Assembly: GCA_964397855.1 (NCBI GenBank)
Contig: CAYNKQ010000003.1
Coordinates: forward strand, 1-64,000
Source: UBA7683 sp964397855
GTDB lineage: Bacteria; Patescibacteriota; Saccharimonadia; Saccharimonadales; UBA7683
Direction: 5' to 3'
Length of the DNA stretch: 64,000 nt
Positions 1-8,340 of this stretch are shown here, piece after piece. Position numbers and translations under genes: made by a program. The notes under the pieces were generated by a model. The model was given only the letters and a program-made list of their open reading frames with translations. It made no database searches and was not told the DNA's origin. Positions within the stretch are counted from its first letter, which is position 1, and each line of letters opens with the position of its first letter.

Positions 1-70
1 TTCCGAACACAGAAGCTAAGCCCAGTAGCGGCGATAATACTCTTCAAGGGGAAGGTAGCACGGTGCCGAA
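1..70 (+). rRNA. rrf: 5S rRNA, 3' part (truncated by the window start)
   Basis: The first ~70 bases match the conserved 3' two thirds of bacterial 5S rRNA: the CCGAAC...GAAG...TAAGCC loop B/helix III segment, then the AGCG(G/C)CGAT and GGTAGCACGGTGCCG segments. The 5' part lies upstream of the window. A strong terminator follows directly, so this is the end of an rRNA operon or of a lone 5S gene. The exact 3' end is estimated. Confidence 0.88.
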
Positions 71-76
71 TTATAC

Positions 77-109
77 AAAAAACCATCCGAAAGGATGGTT
101 TTTGTTTTG
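77..109 (+). terminator. Intrinsic terminator of the 5S rRNA
   Basis: An 11-bp stem (78-88 pairs with 93-103) with a GAAA tetraloop is followed by a T-rich tract. It ends the rRNA transcript and may also serve the convergent gene that ends at 119. Confidence 0.9.
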
Positions 110-118
110 TTTCTTGAT

Positions 119-946
119 CTAATCCTGTGGCTTAATTTCTTGTTCTGTGACGGTAATCATGTCGCCATACTTAGCGAGTACTTCTGGATTCTTCATATTT
201 TTGAAGGCACGCCGCTCGGTGGGTATCGTTCGGTAGCCAAGGTAACGACCAACCGCAGTCATGCCAATTCCCATGTAAATTTTTGTAGTAGATCGCATAC
301 CGTACTCCATAGCTTTTAGGGGTAGTTCACTCATCCCCGCGTCTTCTAGTGAGGGTAGCCCGACTTTGCTTTGTAGATAGAGGCCAGCTGTTGCGCCCAG
401 TATCGAGCCAGCTAACTTTCTTATACGTTTTCCTTTTTTACCCCCCAGCTCACCACGAAGTGAGTCGGCGTTATGGGATAGTTCATGTAGGAGTATCTCA
501 TTGTATTGTGCTGAACTTCTAGCGGGTGGTGGGGCTAGGCTAGCTGTTTCTCTAATATGACTAATCCTGTCCGGTAGGCTTGCTTGAGGGTGAATAAGGG
601 AGACATTACGGTCGGGGTATTTTGCCTCAGTAGTTTCTTTGTCTCCCAGGGTGCCAGTTATGAATTGTCCGCGTACAGATTCACGTCTAATTGGGCCTAG
701 TAGAGCTGGAATGCTATCTGGCGGAACGATCACTATGGAGCTTTTTTCAGCATCACTTGGCTTGATTCCATACACATCGTTCATCATCTTTCCAATAAGA
801 GTTGGATTTACTTGCACATCTAAACTATGTGATGCAAAAGCATCAGTATCAACTTCAACGTGAGGTGTACCCTGTTGTTGCCCCGGGATCAAATCAGAAT
901 TATTATCTGTGTTTATTTTTGGTTTTATTGCGAGGTTTTCACTCAT
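119..946 (-). CDS. HExxH putative metalloprotease-like protein
   Basis: A 275-residue protein of unknown function. It has a zincin-type HELSH motif at residues ~154-158, and an ERRA segment near residue 244 could supply the third (Glu) zinc ligand as in gluzincins. Between them are a basic stretch (GKKGKRIRK) and a short hydrophobic helix (~178-192), so a membrane-associated M48-like fold is possible but not shown. The first ~120 residues look polar and poorly ordered. There is no strong ribosome binding site; a TATGCT box ends about 6 nt before the ATG, which fits a leaderless transcript. The gene converges on the 5S rRNA. Protease activity is inferred from the motif only. Confidence 0.7.
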   Translation of the reverse strand: MSENLAIKPKINTDNNSDLIPGQQQGTPHVEVDTDAFASHSLDVQVNPTLIGKMMNDVYGIKPSDAEKSSIVIVPPDSIPALLGPIRRESVRGQFITGTLGDKETTEAKYPDRNVSLIHPQASLPDRISHIRETASLAPPPARSSAQYNEILLHELSHNADSLRGELGGKKGKRIRKLAGSILGATAGLYLQSKVGLPSLEDAGMSELPLKAMEYGMRSTTKIYMGIGMTAVGRYLGYRTIPTERRAFKNMKNPEVLAKYGDMITVTEQEIKPQD

Positions 947-971
947 AACATAAGCATAATATCACATAATG

Positions 972-1000
972 TTGACATAAGCAATACGATATGATAACAT
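972..1000 (+). promoter_or_regulatory. Promoter and structured leader of the KGG gene
   Basis: TTGACA (972-977), 17 nt, TAACAT (995-1000). The transcript would have a leader of about 100 nt. That leader contains a hairpin (TCACG/CGTGA flanked by AAGAG/CTCTT, about 1027-1060) and the self-complementary CCTCTGAGAGG just before the ribosome binding site. A near-repeat of the ribosome-binding-site area (cagaggtgaaat) lies at about 1012-1022. Confidence 0.6.
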
Positions 1001-1110
1001 AAGAGTAATTTCAGAGGTGAAATTGAAGAGGGTTCACGTGTCACTATTCGTGAGCTCTTTTCTATTCCTCTGAGAGGTGGAAATAACATAACTCACGGGA
1101 GGTCATTATT

Positions 1111-1335
1111 ATGGCTGGAACTAAAGATGGTGGCCTAAAGGCTGCAGCAACAAACAAGACTAAGTATGGTGCTGAATTTTATGCATCTATTGGCGCCAAA
1201 GGTGGTAAACGAGGTAAAACTGGTGGTTTCGCAAGCGAAATCAAAGGTGCAGATGGCCTAACTGGTAAAGAACGAGCACGCCTAGCTGGTTCTAAGGGTG
1301 GTCGTATCTCACGACGCACTAAAGTTAGCAAGTAG
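1111..1335 (+). CDS. KGG-motif general stress protein
   Basis: A 74-residue, highly basic, glycine-rich hydrophilic protein. Two copies of the KGG-type motif are visible: a GAKGGKRGKTGG segment followed by FAS, and GSKGGRISRR near the C terminus, with an Ala-Gly-Ser linker (GKERARLAGSKGG). This matches the small KGG stress-protein family (GsiB/con-10 type), thought to be desiccation or stress protectants. No enzymatic residues are expected. The start is fixed by GGAGG 8 nt upstream of the ATG. It is monocistronic, with its own promoter and a bidirectional terminator. The basic composition could also suit nucleic acid binding. Confidence 0.85.
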   Translation: MAGTKDGGLKAAATNKTKYGAEFYASIGAKGGKRGKTGGFASEIKGADGLTGKERARLAGSKGGRISRRTKVSK

Positions 1336-1360
1336 ATCCTAGTTTTAGAACTTCGATCTC

Positions 1361-1391
1361 AAAAAGAACGCTATTATTTAGCGTTCTTTTT
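1361..1391. terminator. Bidirectional terminator
   Basis: A perfect 13-bp stem (1361-1373 with 1379-1391) with a 5-nt loop and A/T tails on both strands. It separates the KGG gene (+) from the convergent IrrE-like gene (-). Confidence 0.92.
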
Positions 1392-1408
1392 GATGGTTTC
1401 TCTAAGCT

Positions 1409-1894
1409 CTAAGATCTGGAACCTAGACGAAGTCTGTAGTGTCGAGTTCGTTGATCGGCTGGAACCTGCCATTTTTGGGTGCAGCTAAAACAATGATATT
1501 GGTTACTCTGCACTTCAATTGAAACTGACTGACAATGAGGGCAGGTGCTTCTGAGGTGTAGCCAGTCACGATAACTGTCTAGGCAACGTTCAATACGATC
1601 AGGATCGATCGTAAGTCCGTAATCAGCTGCTAGTTCCTGAGCTTTCTTCCAGGCTTGGGCTTCTATCTTTACTAACTGCACTCCGCTACTGTAACCAGTA
1701 TGGTTTGAAAGCGCATGGCCAATTTCGTGAAGAAGTTGGTACATGCCAGTTGCCTGGTCTATCTCGTCAGTTTCGTAGTACACAGTGTTGTCTTTTGGTG
1801 ACCAGTGAAATACTTCATGCTGAGCGAAGGTGAACTGAGGGAATTTCGCAATGATATCCGAGAGGCTAGGCAAGTTTGTCTTTGGCATATTCAT
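1409..1894 (-). CDS. ImmA/IrrE-type metallopeptidase with C-terminal zinc ribbon
   Basis: A 161-residue protein. The core has HEIGH at residues 56-60 and a downstream KIEAQAW segment (Glu ~78), the usual HExxH...E zinc site of the ImmA/IrrE peptidase family. In other bacteria that family cleaves repressors (ImmR, DdrO). A second module, CPHC (118-121) and CFSC (135-138), forms a four-cysteine zinc ribbon. The N-terminal HTH often fused to such peptidases is absent. The start overlaps the 3' end of the ROK kinase gene by 29 nt, so the two are probably co-transcribed. No partner repressor is adjacent, so the substrate is unknown. Confidence 0.75.
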   Translation of the reverse strand: MNMPKTNLPSLSDIIAKFPQFTFAQHEVFHWSPKDNTVYYETDEIDQATGMYQLLHEIGHALSNHTGYSSGVQLVKIEAQAWKKAQELAADYGLTIDPDRIERCLDSYRDWLHLRSTCPHCQSVSIEVQSNQYHCFSCTQKWQVPADQRTRHYRLRLGSRS

Positions 1895-2678
1895 AGCATC
1901 CGTATATTACAGACTGACTTCTGTAGTGAGTTGAAAGTAGCACGGGTCTTACAACTATAGGGTGAAGATTCTTCTCTAAATACGGCATGATGTACTTTTT
2001 AAACCGAGTAAAGTGTTGACCAAGACCACCGCCAAATACTATGGCCTCAACCTGATAATTGGAACATATAATACCAAGGCCATAGTTTACTTGTTGTGCG
2101 AATTCTTCCCAAACTGCTTCGTCTTCTATATCAATTGCTTTTTGTTGGTACTTTTCAAAGAAAGCCCGACCTGAAGCGAATTCTTCCCAGTGCACTATTT
2201 TACCCTTATACCGGAGCGGCATTTTGCCTACTTCCATACTTAGTACCTCACTGACAAGTTTCCCATCTACTGTGAGCGCCCCACCAATACCTGTGCTGAT
2301 GGTGAGATAGAAGGTTCGCTTGTGTGTGTCAAGTATATACCGAGCCTCTGAGAGCCCTGCTAATTTACTGTCGTTTTCTATGTATGTTTTTTGAACACCA
2401 AGGGCTTTCGAGAGATCGTGGGCAATGTGTCTGTCTTTCCATGGAAGGTTGCCAAGACTTTTAACGATGCCCTTCTTTGTGTCTAAAAGACCTGGTACGG
2501 CTACGCAGGCAATCTTACCCTTTTTGGTTTCCAGTGTTTTGGCTCGTTTTGTGAGATCCTCAAGGAACTGTTCGTAGTTGTGATCAGTCTCAAAACGAAC
2601 CTCTTTTAGTAGTTTTCCATTTTCTGCAAAACATGCGATATATGTTTTGGTCCCCCCAATATCAACTGCGATAATCAT
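1866..2678 (-). CDS. ROK-family sugar kinase (glucokinase-like)
   Basis: A 270-residue actin-fold kinase. The phosphate-1 loop AVDIGGTKT lies at the N terminus, the ATP-binding TISTGIGGAL segment sits mid-protein, and a VFGGGLG adenosine motif is near residue 215. This order is typical of the ROK family (glucokinases, ManNAc kinases). The cysteine zinc cluster of many ROK members is not evident. Sugar specificity cannot be read from sequence; phosphorylation of glucose or a related hexose is an inference. It is the first gene of a two-gene unit with the IrrE-like protease. Confidence 0.85.
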   Translation of the reverse strand: MIIAVDIGGTKTYIACFAENGKLLKEVRFETDHNYEQFLEDLTKRAKTLETKKGKIACVAVPGLLDTKKGIVKSLGNLPWKDRHIAHDLSKALGVQKTYIENDSKLAGLSEARYILDTHKRTFYLTISTGIGGALTVDGKLVSEVLSMEVGKMPLRYKGKIVHWEEFASGRAFFEKYQQKAIDIEDEAVWEEFAQQVNYGLGIICSNYQVEAIVFGGGLGQHFTRFKKYIMPYLEKNLHPIVVRPVLLSTHYRSQSVIYGCYEYAKDKLA

Positions 2679-2715
2679 ACTCTCAATTGTAGCATCTAGC
2701 GCTTGTTGTTAATAG

Positions 2716-2758
2716 GGCGATTGCTATAGCATCGCCTGCCTAGTAGGGTGATCTACTA
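2716..2758 (+). promoter_or_regulatory. Two hairpins upstream of a membrane-protein gene
   Basis: Hairpin 1 (2716-2736) pairs GGCGAT with ATCGCC and stacks an inner GC/GC pair over a TATA loop. Hairpin 2 (2741-2758) pairs TAGTAG with CTACTA. Neither has a T run. Function unknown; they lie between the divergent ROK kinase gene and the membrane-protein gene starting at 2826. Confidence 0.4.
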
Positions 2759-2825
2759 CTGAAATCGCTTATCTTTGCATAACAGTATGAAAAGCTCTAT
2801 CCTTATACATATAAGAGGAGTAGTC

Positions 2826-3245
2826 ATGGAGAGAAGCAAAGCAGCGCTGTCGCATTTTGGTGGAATTATTCGTTTAGTTATTTTAATAGTTTTGATTGCA
2901 ATCATTACATTATTTGCAGTGAGTTTTATTAGAAACCGACAGAATACAAAGAGCGCCGAGCAGGCCTCTCAAGGAGTAGGTTCAGAAGAAGGTAATGCAA
3001 CAACTGATAGTACTGATTCTAGTGACGATTCTACTGCCCAAGATGTTGACTCTGATGAATCAAGTGAAGCTACTATTCCTAGTGGTGTGTCTGATAGTGA
3101 TTTACCACCTACGGTTGCCAGTAATGGTATCCCAGCAGCTGGTATGGGCGCTGATATCGCACTCACCGCAACCATACTTACGATAATTGCTTTTCTCTAC
3201 ACTAAAAATAGACAGCTTGTTATTGAGCTTCAGCAAACTGTATAG
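2826..3245 (+). CDS. Small two-TM membrane protein with acidic Ser/Asp linker
   Basis: 139 residues, family not recognised. An N-terminal transmembrane helix (about 14-33) is followed by a linker of about 60 residues rich in Ser, Thr, Asp and Glu. A second hydrophobic segment (about 108-125) and a short basic tail close it. A disordered acidic loop between two helices suggests an exposed loop; function unknown. The ATG at 2826 is chosen because AAGAGGAG sits 5 nt upstream; an in-frame codon at 2775 lacks such a site. Confidence 0.6.
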   Translation: MERSKAALSHFGGIIRLVILIVLIAIITLFAVSFIRNRQNTKSAEQASQGVGSEEGNATTDSTDSSDDSTAQDVDSDESSEATIPSGVSDSDLPPTVASNGIPAAGMGADIALTATILTIIAFLYTKNRQLVIELQQTV

Positions 3246-3272
3246 CAAAAGGTGCACCATCCAGCTAAAACT

Positions 3273-3302
3273 TTGACATCTTATCACCAGATACGGTACA
3301 AT
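3273..3302 (+). promoter_or_regulatory. Promoter of rpsA
   Basis: TTGACA (3273-3278), 18 nt, TACAAT (3297-3302), close to consensus. It predicts a 5' UTR of about 60 nt before the rpsA ATG at 3368. Confidence 0.75.
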
Positions 3303-3367
3303 GGAGCTAATCTTAAGACATGTTGTTATGTCGATAGAAATATTTTTTGGAAGGAGTTTTGTTCAGA

Positions 3368-4423
3368 ATGACAAAACAAACTATAACAATGGATGACCTT
3401 TTAAACGAGGTCCAGCAGAAACAGCTCGCAGTAGGCGAGGTAATTGAAGCAACTATTTTAAGTGTTGCAAAACACGAGATCTGGTTAGATCTTGGTATTA
3501 ATGGAGTTGGCATGGTGCCGCGGCGAGAGATTGGTTACGGCCAAAAGCTTGAAGTTGGTGAGCCAGTTGTCGCAAGCGTAGTAGACCCTGAGATTGAAGA
3601 CGGGCAAGCCCTTCTTAGCCTCAGAAAAGCTGCGAAAGATCGTGGTTGGGACGAAGTTAAAGCACTATTTGATAAAGGTGAGACTCTTGAAGTCACTCCT
3701 TACGACGCAAACCGTGGCGGACTACTCGTAGAGCTAGAGGGTGTACGTGGATTCCTGCCGGTCTCCCAGCTTTCTGCAGAGCACTACCCACGTGTTGGTA
3801 GCTCAGATAAAGATGAGATTCTTCAGAGGCTTAATAGTCTTACAAGCCAGGTGCTTAAAGTTCGAATTCTTGATGCAGATCGAAAAAGTAATAAGCTTAT
3901 TTTCAGTGAAAAAGAAGCTGTTCGTGAAGATATGCAAGCTCGATTCGAAAAACTTAAGGCTGGTGACGAAGTTAAGGGTGTAGTAACTGGAGTTGTAGAC
4001 TTTGGTGCATTCGTAAACGTTGACGGCATTGAAGGCTTGATCCACATTTCTGAGATTTCTTGGGAGCGTGTTGAAAATCCATCTGATTATGTAAAAGTTG
4101 GTGATCAAGTTGCAGCAAAAATTATTGCAATCGACAAAGATCGTCTTTCGCTTAGTATGAAGCAAACTCAAGAAGATCCATGGGCAAAAGAAGCCGATAG
4201 TTTCAAAAAAGGTGATTCTGTTGAAGGCACTGTGACTCGAATAACTCCTTTTGGTGCATTCATTCAGCTCAGTCCGGCAGTTGAAGCGCTTGTTCATATT
4301 TCTGAACTAGGAGAAGGCCAAGGTGCTGATCCTGAAAAGCTATTTAAGCTTAACGAGAAGAAGACGTTTAAAGTACTCGATATCGACCGCGATAATCGAA
4401 AAATATCCCTTAGCTTACAATAA
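3368..4423 (+). CDS. rpsA: 30S ribosomal protein S1
   Basis: 351 residues with four S1 (OB-fold) RNA-binding repeats, against six in E. coli; shorter S1 proteins are usual outside Proteobacteria. The last two repeats are canonical (GxVTGVVDFGAFVNVDGIEG and GTVTRITPFGAFIQL, each followed by LIHIS/LVHIS). The first is more divergent. S1 binds mRNA on the 30S platform and aids initiation on structured messages. The ATG at 3368 follows GGAAGGAG; an upstream TTG at 3347 overlaps that site and is unlikely. infB follows after 40 nt with its own ribosome binding site. Confidence 0.93.
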   Translation: MTKQTITMDDLLNEVQQKQLAVGEVIEATILSVAKHEIWLDLGINGVGMVPRREIGYGQKLEVGEPVVASVVDPEIEDGQALLSLRKAAKDRGWDEVKALFDKGETLEVTPYDANRGGLLVELEGVRGFLPVSQLSAEHYPRVGSSDKDEILQRLNSLTSQVLKVRILDADRKSNKLIFSEKEAVREDMQARFEKLKAGDEVKGVVTGVVDFGAFVNVDGIEGLIHISEISWERVENPSDYVKVGDQVAAKIIAIDKDRLSLSMKQTQEDPWAKEADSFKKGDSVEGTVTRITPFGAFIQLSPAVEALVHISELGEGQGADPEKLFKLNEKKTFKVLDIDRDNRKISLSLQ

Positions 4424-4463
4424 ACATATGTAAAACCAAGCTCCCCACGAAAGGACGGTTGTC

Positions 4464-6242
4464 ATGGAAGAATCCACTCCACAAAAAGTGATAAAAATCG
4501 AAAACATGATAACCGTTGGGGATCTTGCGGGTAAGCTTGATATCCCGGTAACAACGCTTATCGGTGAATTATTCAAAAATGGTATTATGACCACCGTAAA
4601 TCAGCGGATTGATTTTGATACCGCTGAGATTATTGTTGAAGAACTAAAGCTCGGCGTTATTATTGAGCGTGAAGAGGAGGTCGCCGAAGAGGTGGTTAAT
4701 TCAGTCACTGCGGAGCGACTTACTAATAAAACCGCCAGTGTTAGACCTCCTGTAGTTGCGGTTATGGGCCATGTTGACCACGGGAAAACAAGCTTACTTG
4801 ATTCAATTTTAGACCTTAAGGTTGTCACTGGTGAAGCTGGTGGTATCACCCAACATATTTCTGCTTATCAAACAAAACATAATGATCGTGTGATTACTCT
4901 ACTTGACACGCCTGGTCACGAGGCTTTTTCTGCACTTCGACAACACGGTGCCAGATTAACAGATGTAGTTATCATTGTTGTTGCGGCGGACGATGGGGTG
5001 AAACCTCAGACTGTAGAAGCGATTAAATTTGCAAAAGACGCCCAAGCAAAGATCGTCGTTGCGCTTAATAAAATAGACAAACCTGACGCTGATGCAAACC
5101 GTGCCAAGCAGAGCCTTGCTGAAGCTGGTTTGATGACGGAAGAATGGGGCGGTGATACAACGGTAGTAGAGGTTTCTGCTAAAACAAAGCAGGGCATTCC
5201 CGAACTTCTCGATATGGTGTTATTGATGGCGGATATAGAAGAACTTAAGGGTGATTCAGAAGGAAGCGCCGAAGGAATTGTTATTGAAGCTCACCAAGAA
5301 CAAGGTAAGGGCGCCTTGGTGTCTGCGCTTATTGAACACGGACGCTTGCACAAAAGTGACTATATTGTTGCCGGAACTACATACGGTAGAATTCGTACAC
5401 TAAGTGATTGGTCTGGGAAGCCTATCAATGAAGCCGGATCATCAACACCCGTGCGCTTAACTGGCTTTAAAGAGCTACCGCAATTTGGTGATTACATAAG
5501 TGTTACAAGTAGCGAAAAGGTTGCCCGTGAACGTGCCGAAAAAGCCAAGAGTAAAAAAGTTAGTGGCAAACTTAACATGACGAGCAACGACCTTATTGGA
5601 TTGATCAATAAGAATGCCCAGATGCAAGAAGTGCCGGTTATTATTAAGGCTGATGTTCAAGGCTCACTTACCTCTATAACAGATAGTCTTCGACTGCTTG
5701 AAAATTCTGAGCTGAGGATTCAAGTTATCGGTTCTGGCGTCGGTAATATTACCGAGAGTGATGTCCAAATGGCAGCTACCAGTAAAGCGCTAATTTATGC
5801 TTTTAACGTAACCGTCCAAACGAATGTTCGAAAATTAGCCGAGCGTGATAATGTCTCGATTCGTGAGTTCCAGGTTATTTATGAACTTCTTGATGATGCC
5901 AAGGAAGTTCTAACGGCACTCCTTACGCCAGAAATTAGAGAAACCGAGCTCGGAAAACTCATTATTCGCGGTGTTTTCAGGACAACCAAAGACGAAGTTA
6001 TCTGTGGGGGTGAGGTTACCAAGGGTAAAGTTGAACCAGGTTCAAAAGCACGAGTACTTCGTGATAAAGAGCAGATAGCAGAAGTAGAAGTTGTAAGTGT
6101 GAAGCGACAACAACAAGAGGCTAAAGAAGTTTTTGAAGGTGAAATGTGTGGGCTACAGCTCAAGCTTTCAAAGAAGGTTGTTCTTGAAGAGGGCGATCGG
6201 CTCGAGTTCTATAAGCGTGAAGAAATTCAGCGAACACTGTAA
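4464..6242 (+). CDS. infB: Translation initiation factor IF-2
   Basis: 592 residues, with a short N-terminal region of about 90 residues compared with 700-900 residue homologues. The G domain starts near residue 95, with G1 GHVDHGKTS, G3 DTPGH and G4 NKID. Then come domain II, the linker helix and the C-terminal domain that holds fMet-tRNA. The N-terminal IF2N-like fold (ITVGDLAGKLDIPVTTLI) is present. IF-2 places initiator tRNA on the 30S subunit and promotes subunit joining. Its partner fmt lies 0.6 kb downstream on the other strand. Confidence 0.96.
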   Translation: MEESTPQKVIKIENMITVGDLAGKLDIPVTTLIGELFKNGIMTTVNQRIDFDTAEIIVEELKLGVIIEREEEVAEEVVNSVTAERLTNKTASVRPPVVAVMGHVDHGKTSLLDSILDLKVVTGEAGGITQHISAYQTKHNDRVITLLDTPGHEAFSALRQHGARLTDVVIIVVAADDGVKPQTVEAIKFAKDAQAKIVVALNKIDKPDADANRAKQSLAEAGLMTEEWGGDTTVVEVSAKTKQGIPELLDMVLLMADIEELKGDSEGSAEGIVIEAHQEQGKGALVSALIEHGRLHKSDYIVAGTTYGRIRTLSDWSGKPINEAGSSTPVRLTGFKELPQFGDYISVTSSEKVARERAEKAKSKKVSGKLNMTSNDLIGLINKNAQMQEVPVIIKADVQGSLTSITDSLRLLENSELRIQVIGSGVGNITESDVQMAATSKALIYAFNVTVQTNVRKLAERDNVSIREFQVIYELLDDAKEVLTALLTPEIRETELGKLIIRGVFRTTKDEVICGGEVTKGKVEPGSKARVLRDKEQIAEVEVVSVKRQQQEAKEVFEGEMCGLQLKLSKKVVLEEGDRLEFYKREEIQRTL

Positions 6243-6277
6243 ATCTGCTACAATAAGCATAGAAAAAAGGAATCAAA

Positions 6278-6856
6278 ATGATTAGAATTGACGACAGCTT
6301 ACTTGAAGAAATTGGACTTATAGCACTGCCAAAAGAAGAGCGTGATCAGATGCTTCGTCAGATTTATGAGACGCTTGAGATGCGGGTCGGAATGCGGCTG
6401 GCCGAGAGAATGACAGATCAGCAGCTAGATGAATTTGAACGTTTTATTGATACTAATGACGAAGGTGGTGCACTCAAGTGGCTTGAAAGTAACTTCCCAG
6501 ACTACAAACAGGTTGTAGCCACTGAACTCGACAAGTTAAAAGGCGAGATTAAGCAGGACTCAGCTAAGATAATAGAGGCTATGCAGGGAACTGCAGCGAT
6601 ACCGCAACCACAGGTTCAACCCCAAATGCAGCCAGCTAATCCTGCTGTTCAGCCACAAAGTTTTGCTCCTGTCCAGCCTGCGCAACCACAGCCGCTACGC
6701 CCCGTTCAGCCAGTGGGGCCTCAGCCAGCAAGTTTTGGGCAACAGCCGCAGGCTCAACCACCTCAGCAGCAAGTTCCGCCCCAGCAATATCAGAATATTC
6801 CACCACCACCTCAGTTTCCATATGACCAAAATCAGCAACCGCCAATGGCTGCGTAA
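6278..6856 (+). CDS. DUF5663-like protein with Pro/Gln-rich tail
   Basis: 192 residues. The first ~95 form a helical domain (begins MIRIDDSLLEEIGL; contains QLDEFERFIDTNDE and WLESNFPDY) that resembles DUF5663, a CPR-enriched domain of unknown role; this match is from memory. Residues ~105-192 are low-complexity Pro/Gln with PQ and QP repeats, most likely disordered. AAGGA precedes the ATG. It lies 35 nt after infB on the same strand, so it could be co-transcribed. Function unknown. Confidence 0.7.
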   Translation: MIRIDDSLLEEIGLIALPKEERDQMLRQIYETLEMRVGMRLAERMTDQQLDEFERFIDTNDEGGALKWLESNFPDYKQVVATELDKLKGEIKQDSAKIIEAMQGTAAIPQPQVQPQMQPANPAVQPQSFAPVQPAQPQPLRPVQPVGPQPASFGQQPQAQPPQQQVPPQQYQNIPPPPQFPYDQNQQPPMAA

Positions 6857-6876
6857 CTTATCAATCCAAGTCTAGC

Positions 6877-7776
6877 CTATAACTTAGAACCGTGCCCGGC
6901 CAAGAATGCCTCTGAGCTCATATCTTTCTTTCCTGCTGGCTTGAGCGCTTCAATAATAAGCGTGCCTTTTTTTGTGGCTACGGCTATCTTTTTATCTTCA
7001 GTTTTCGTGATCGTTCCAGGTGTGCCGCTGTTATCTTCATCAACCGAGGCTCGTGTAACAACTACATCCTTACCCGCGAGTTGAGTCCGGGACTTTGGCC
7101 ATTGTATAAAGGCTCTTACCTCGGCTTCGAGTTGTTTTGCTGTCTTATTATTAAAGTCGAGCGTGCCATCCGCCTTGGTTAGCTTTCGTGAGTAAGAAAT
7201 CTCTCGTTTTGTTCGGGACTGACTTGCGAGTGTTACGCTACCTTGTATGTACTGAGGCAGGGTATTTTTGAGCATGTCATGACTAATATGTATCAAGTCG
7301 TGAGTTAGGGTTGGGCTATCCACATTAGCGGGTATCTCGTAGGTCGAGTAGAGAAGCAGTGGGCCTTCGTCCATTGCTTCAACAAGAAGCATAAGACTGA
7401 CACCAGTCGTCTTTTGGCCACTTAAAATTGCGAAGTTAATAGGATCAGCGCCACGCCACTGTGGCAACACTGAGAAGTGGCTGTTTACTATACCTAGCGG
7501 GAAATAGCTTATTACTTTTTGAGAAACAATTATGCCAAAATCAATGAGTACGCCAATTTGGCTTGCAAATGATTGCTCCTCAAATAGGTTATCGAGCTCG
7601 GATTTTTTGCTGACGGTATATATCGGTATTCCTCTAGCAACAGAGTTCATTTCTTTCTCGGTGGTCGGTTTTGTGACAACAGCCTCTATCTCAAAGTCTT
7701 GCATTAGGAGGCGCAGGCTCTCTGCGGCTACTGGTCCACTACCAAAGAAAACTATTGGATTTGATATCTTTTTCAT
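6877..7776 (-). CDS. fmt: Methionyl-tRNA formyltransferase
   Basis: 299 residues. It transfers formyl from 10-formyl-THF to initiator Met-tRNA. The N-terminal Rossmann-like domain has the catalytic region NSHFSVLPQWRGADPINFAI (family form HPSLLPxxRGxxP), with the NSHF triad region and a downstream DEG. The C-terminal OB-type tRNA-binding domain follows from about residue 200 (KADGTLDF...FIQWPKS). The ATG at 7776 is preferred (GGAG about 11 nt upstream); a start at 7797 adds seven residues. It overlaps the 3' end of def, giving the classic def-fmt pair. Its presence indicates formylated initiation in this organism. Confidence 0.93.
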   Translation of the reverse strand: MKKISNPIVFFGSGPVAAESLRLLMQDFEIEAVVTKPTTEKEMNSVARGIPIYTVSKKSELDNLFEEQSFASQIGVLIDFGIIVSQKVISYFPLGIVNSHFSVLPQWRGADPINFAILSGQKTTGVSLMLLVEAMDEGPLLLYSTYEIPANVDSPTLTHDLIHISHDMLKNTLPQYIQGSVTLASQSRTKREISYSRKLTKADGTLDFNNKTAKQLEAEVRAFIQWPKSRTQLAGKDVVVTRASVDEDNSGTPGTITKTEDKKIAVATKKGTLIIEALKPAGKKDMSSEAFLAGHGSKL

Positions 7777-8311
7777 AGTCGAGTGGCTCCAATCCACCTT
7801 CAGGCATTAGCCTGAAGAATGCGTTCTTTTTTCCTTTAATATGATCTATGAATACAATTCCATGTGTGTGATCTACTTCGTGTTGTAGAATGCGTGCCAA
7901 AAAGCCGTGTGCGGTGACTCTAAACGGAGCTCCGTCTTGATTTAACGCCTTCACTTTTACACCCTGGTGCCTCGGGACTTTGCCATATACATCTGGCACG
8001 CTCAGACAACCTTCGTAATCTTCTTCTACTGGGCCAATTCTTTTAACAATTTCTGGATTAATGAATACTGTAAAACCTTGGTCTTCGGTGTTGTCAAAGT
8101 CATTGCGGATAATAAAAATTCGATATAGTTGATTAACTTGAATAGCAGCAAGCCCTACAGCTGCTTCGTGATCTCGTGAGTTTTCCCAGTCGATTGTTGC
8201 TGAGATCATGTCGTCTATGAGTTTTTTTATTTCATCGGTAATAAGGCCAACTTTGACGGATTTTTTTCGTAGGTTTGGCTCAGGGAGCGTGACTATATTA
8301 TCTTTATTCAC
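7739..8311 (-). CDS. def: Peptide deformylase
   Basis: 190 residues with the three deformylase motifs in order: GLAAIQV (motif I), EGCLSVP (motif II, metal-ligand Cys) and HEVDHTHG (motif III, HExxH with two metal-ligand His and the catalytic Glu). It removes the formyl group from nascent N-termini. It is followed by an overlapping fmt and lies downstream of priA. Methionine aminopeptidase, the next enzyme in N-terminal processing, is at 12.7 kb. Confidence 0.95.
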   Translation of the reverse strand: MNKDNIVTLPEPNLRKKSVKVGLITDEIKKLIDDMISATIDWENSRDHEAAVGLAAIQVNQLYRIFIIRNDFDNTEDQGFTVFINPEIVKRIGPVEEDYEGCLSVPDVYGKVPRHQGVKVKALNQDGAPFRVTAHGFLARILQHEVDHTHGIVFIDHIKGKKNAFFRLMPEGGLEPLDYEKDIKSNSFLW

Positions 8312-8340
8312 TGCGAAGAATTATAACAGATATGAATCGG

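Noticed and set aside
1027..1060. Possible parS (contains TTCACGTG)
   Set aside because: Only the left half resembles the parS palindrome; the right half diverges, and it is better explained as part of a leader hairpin.
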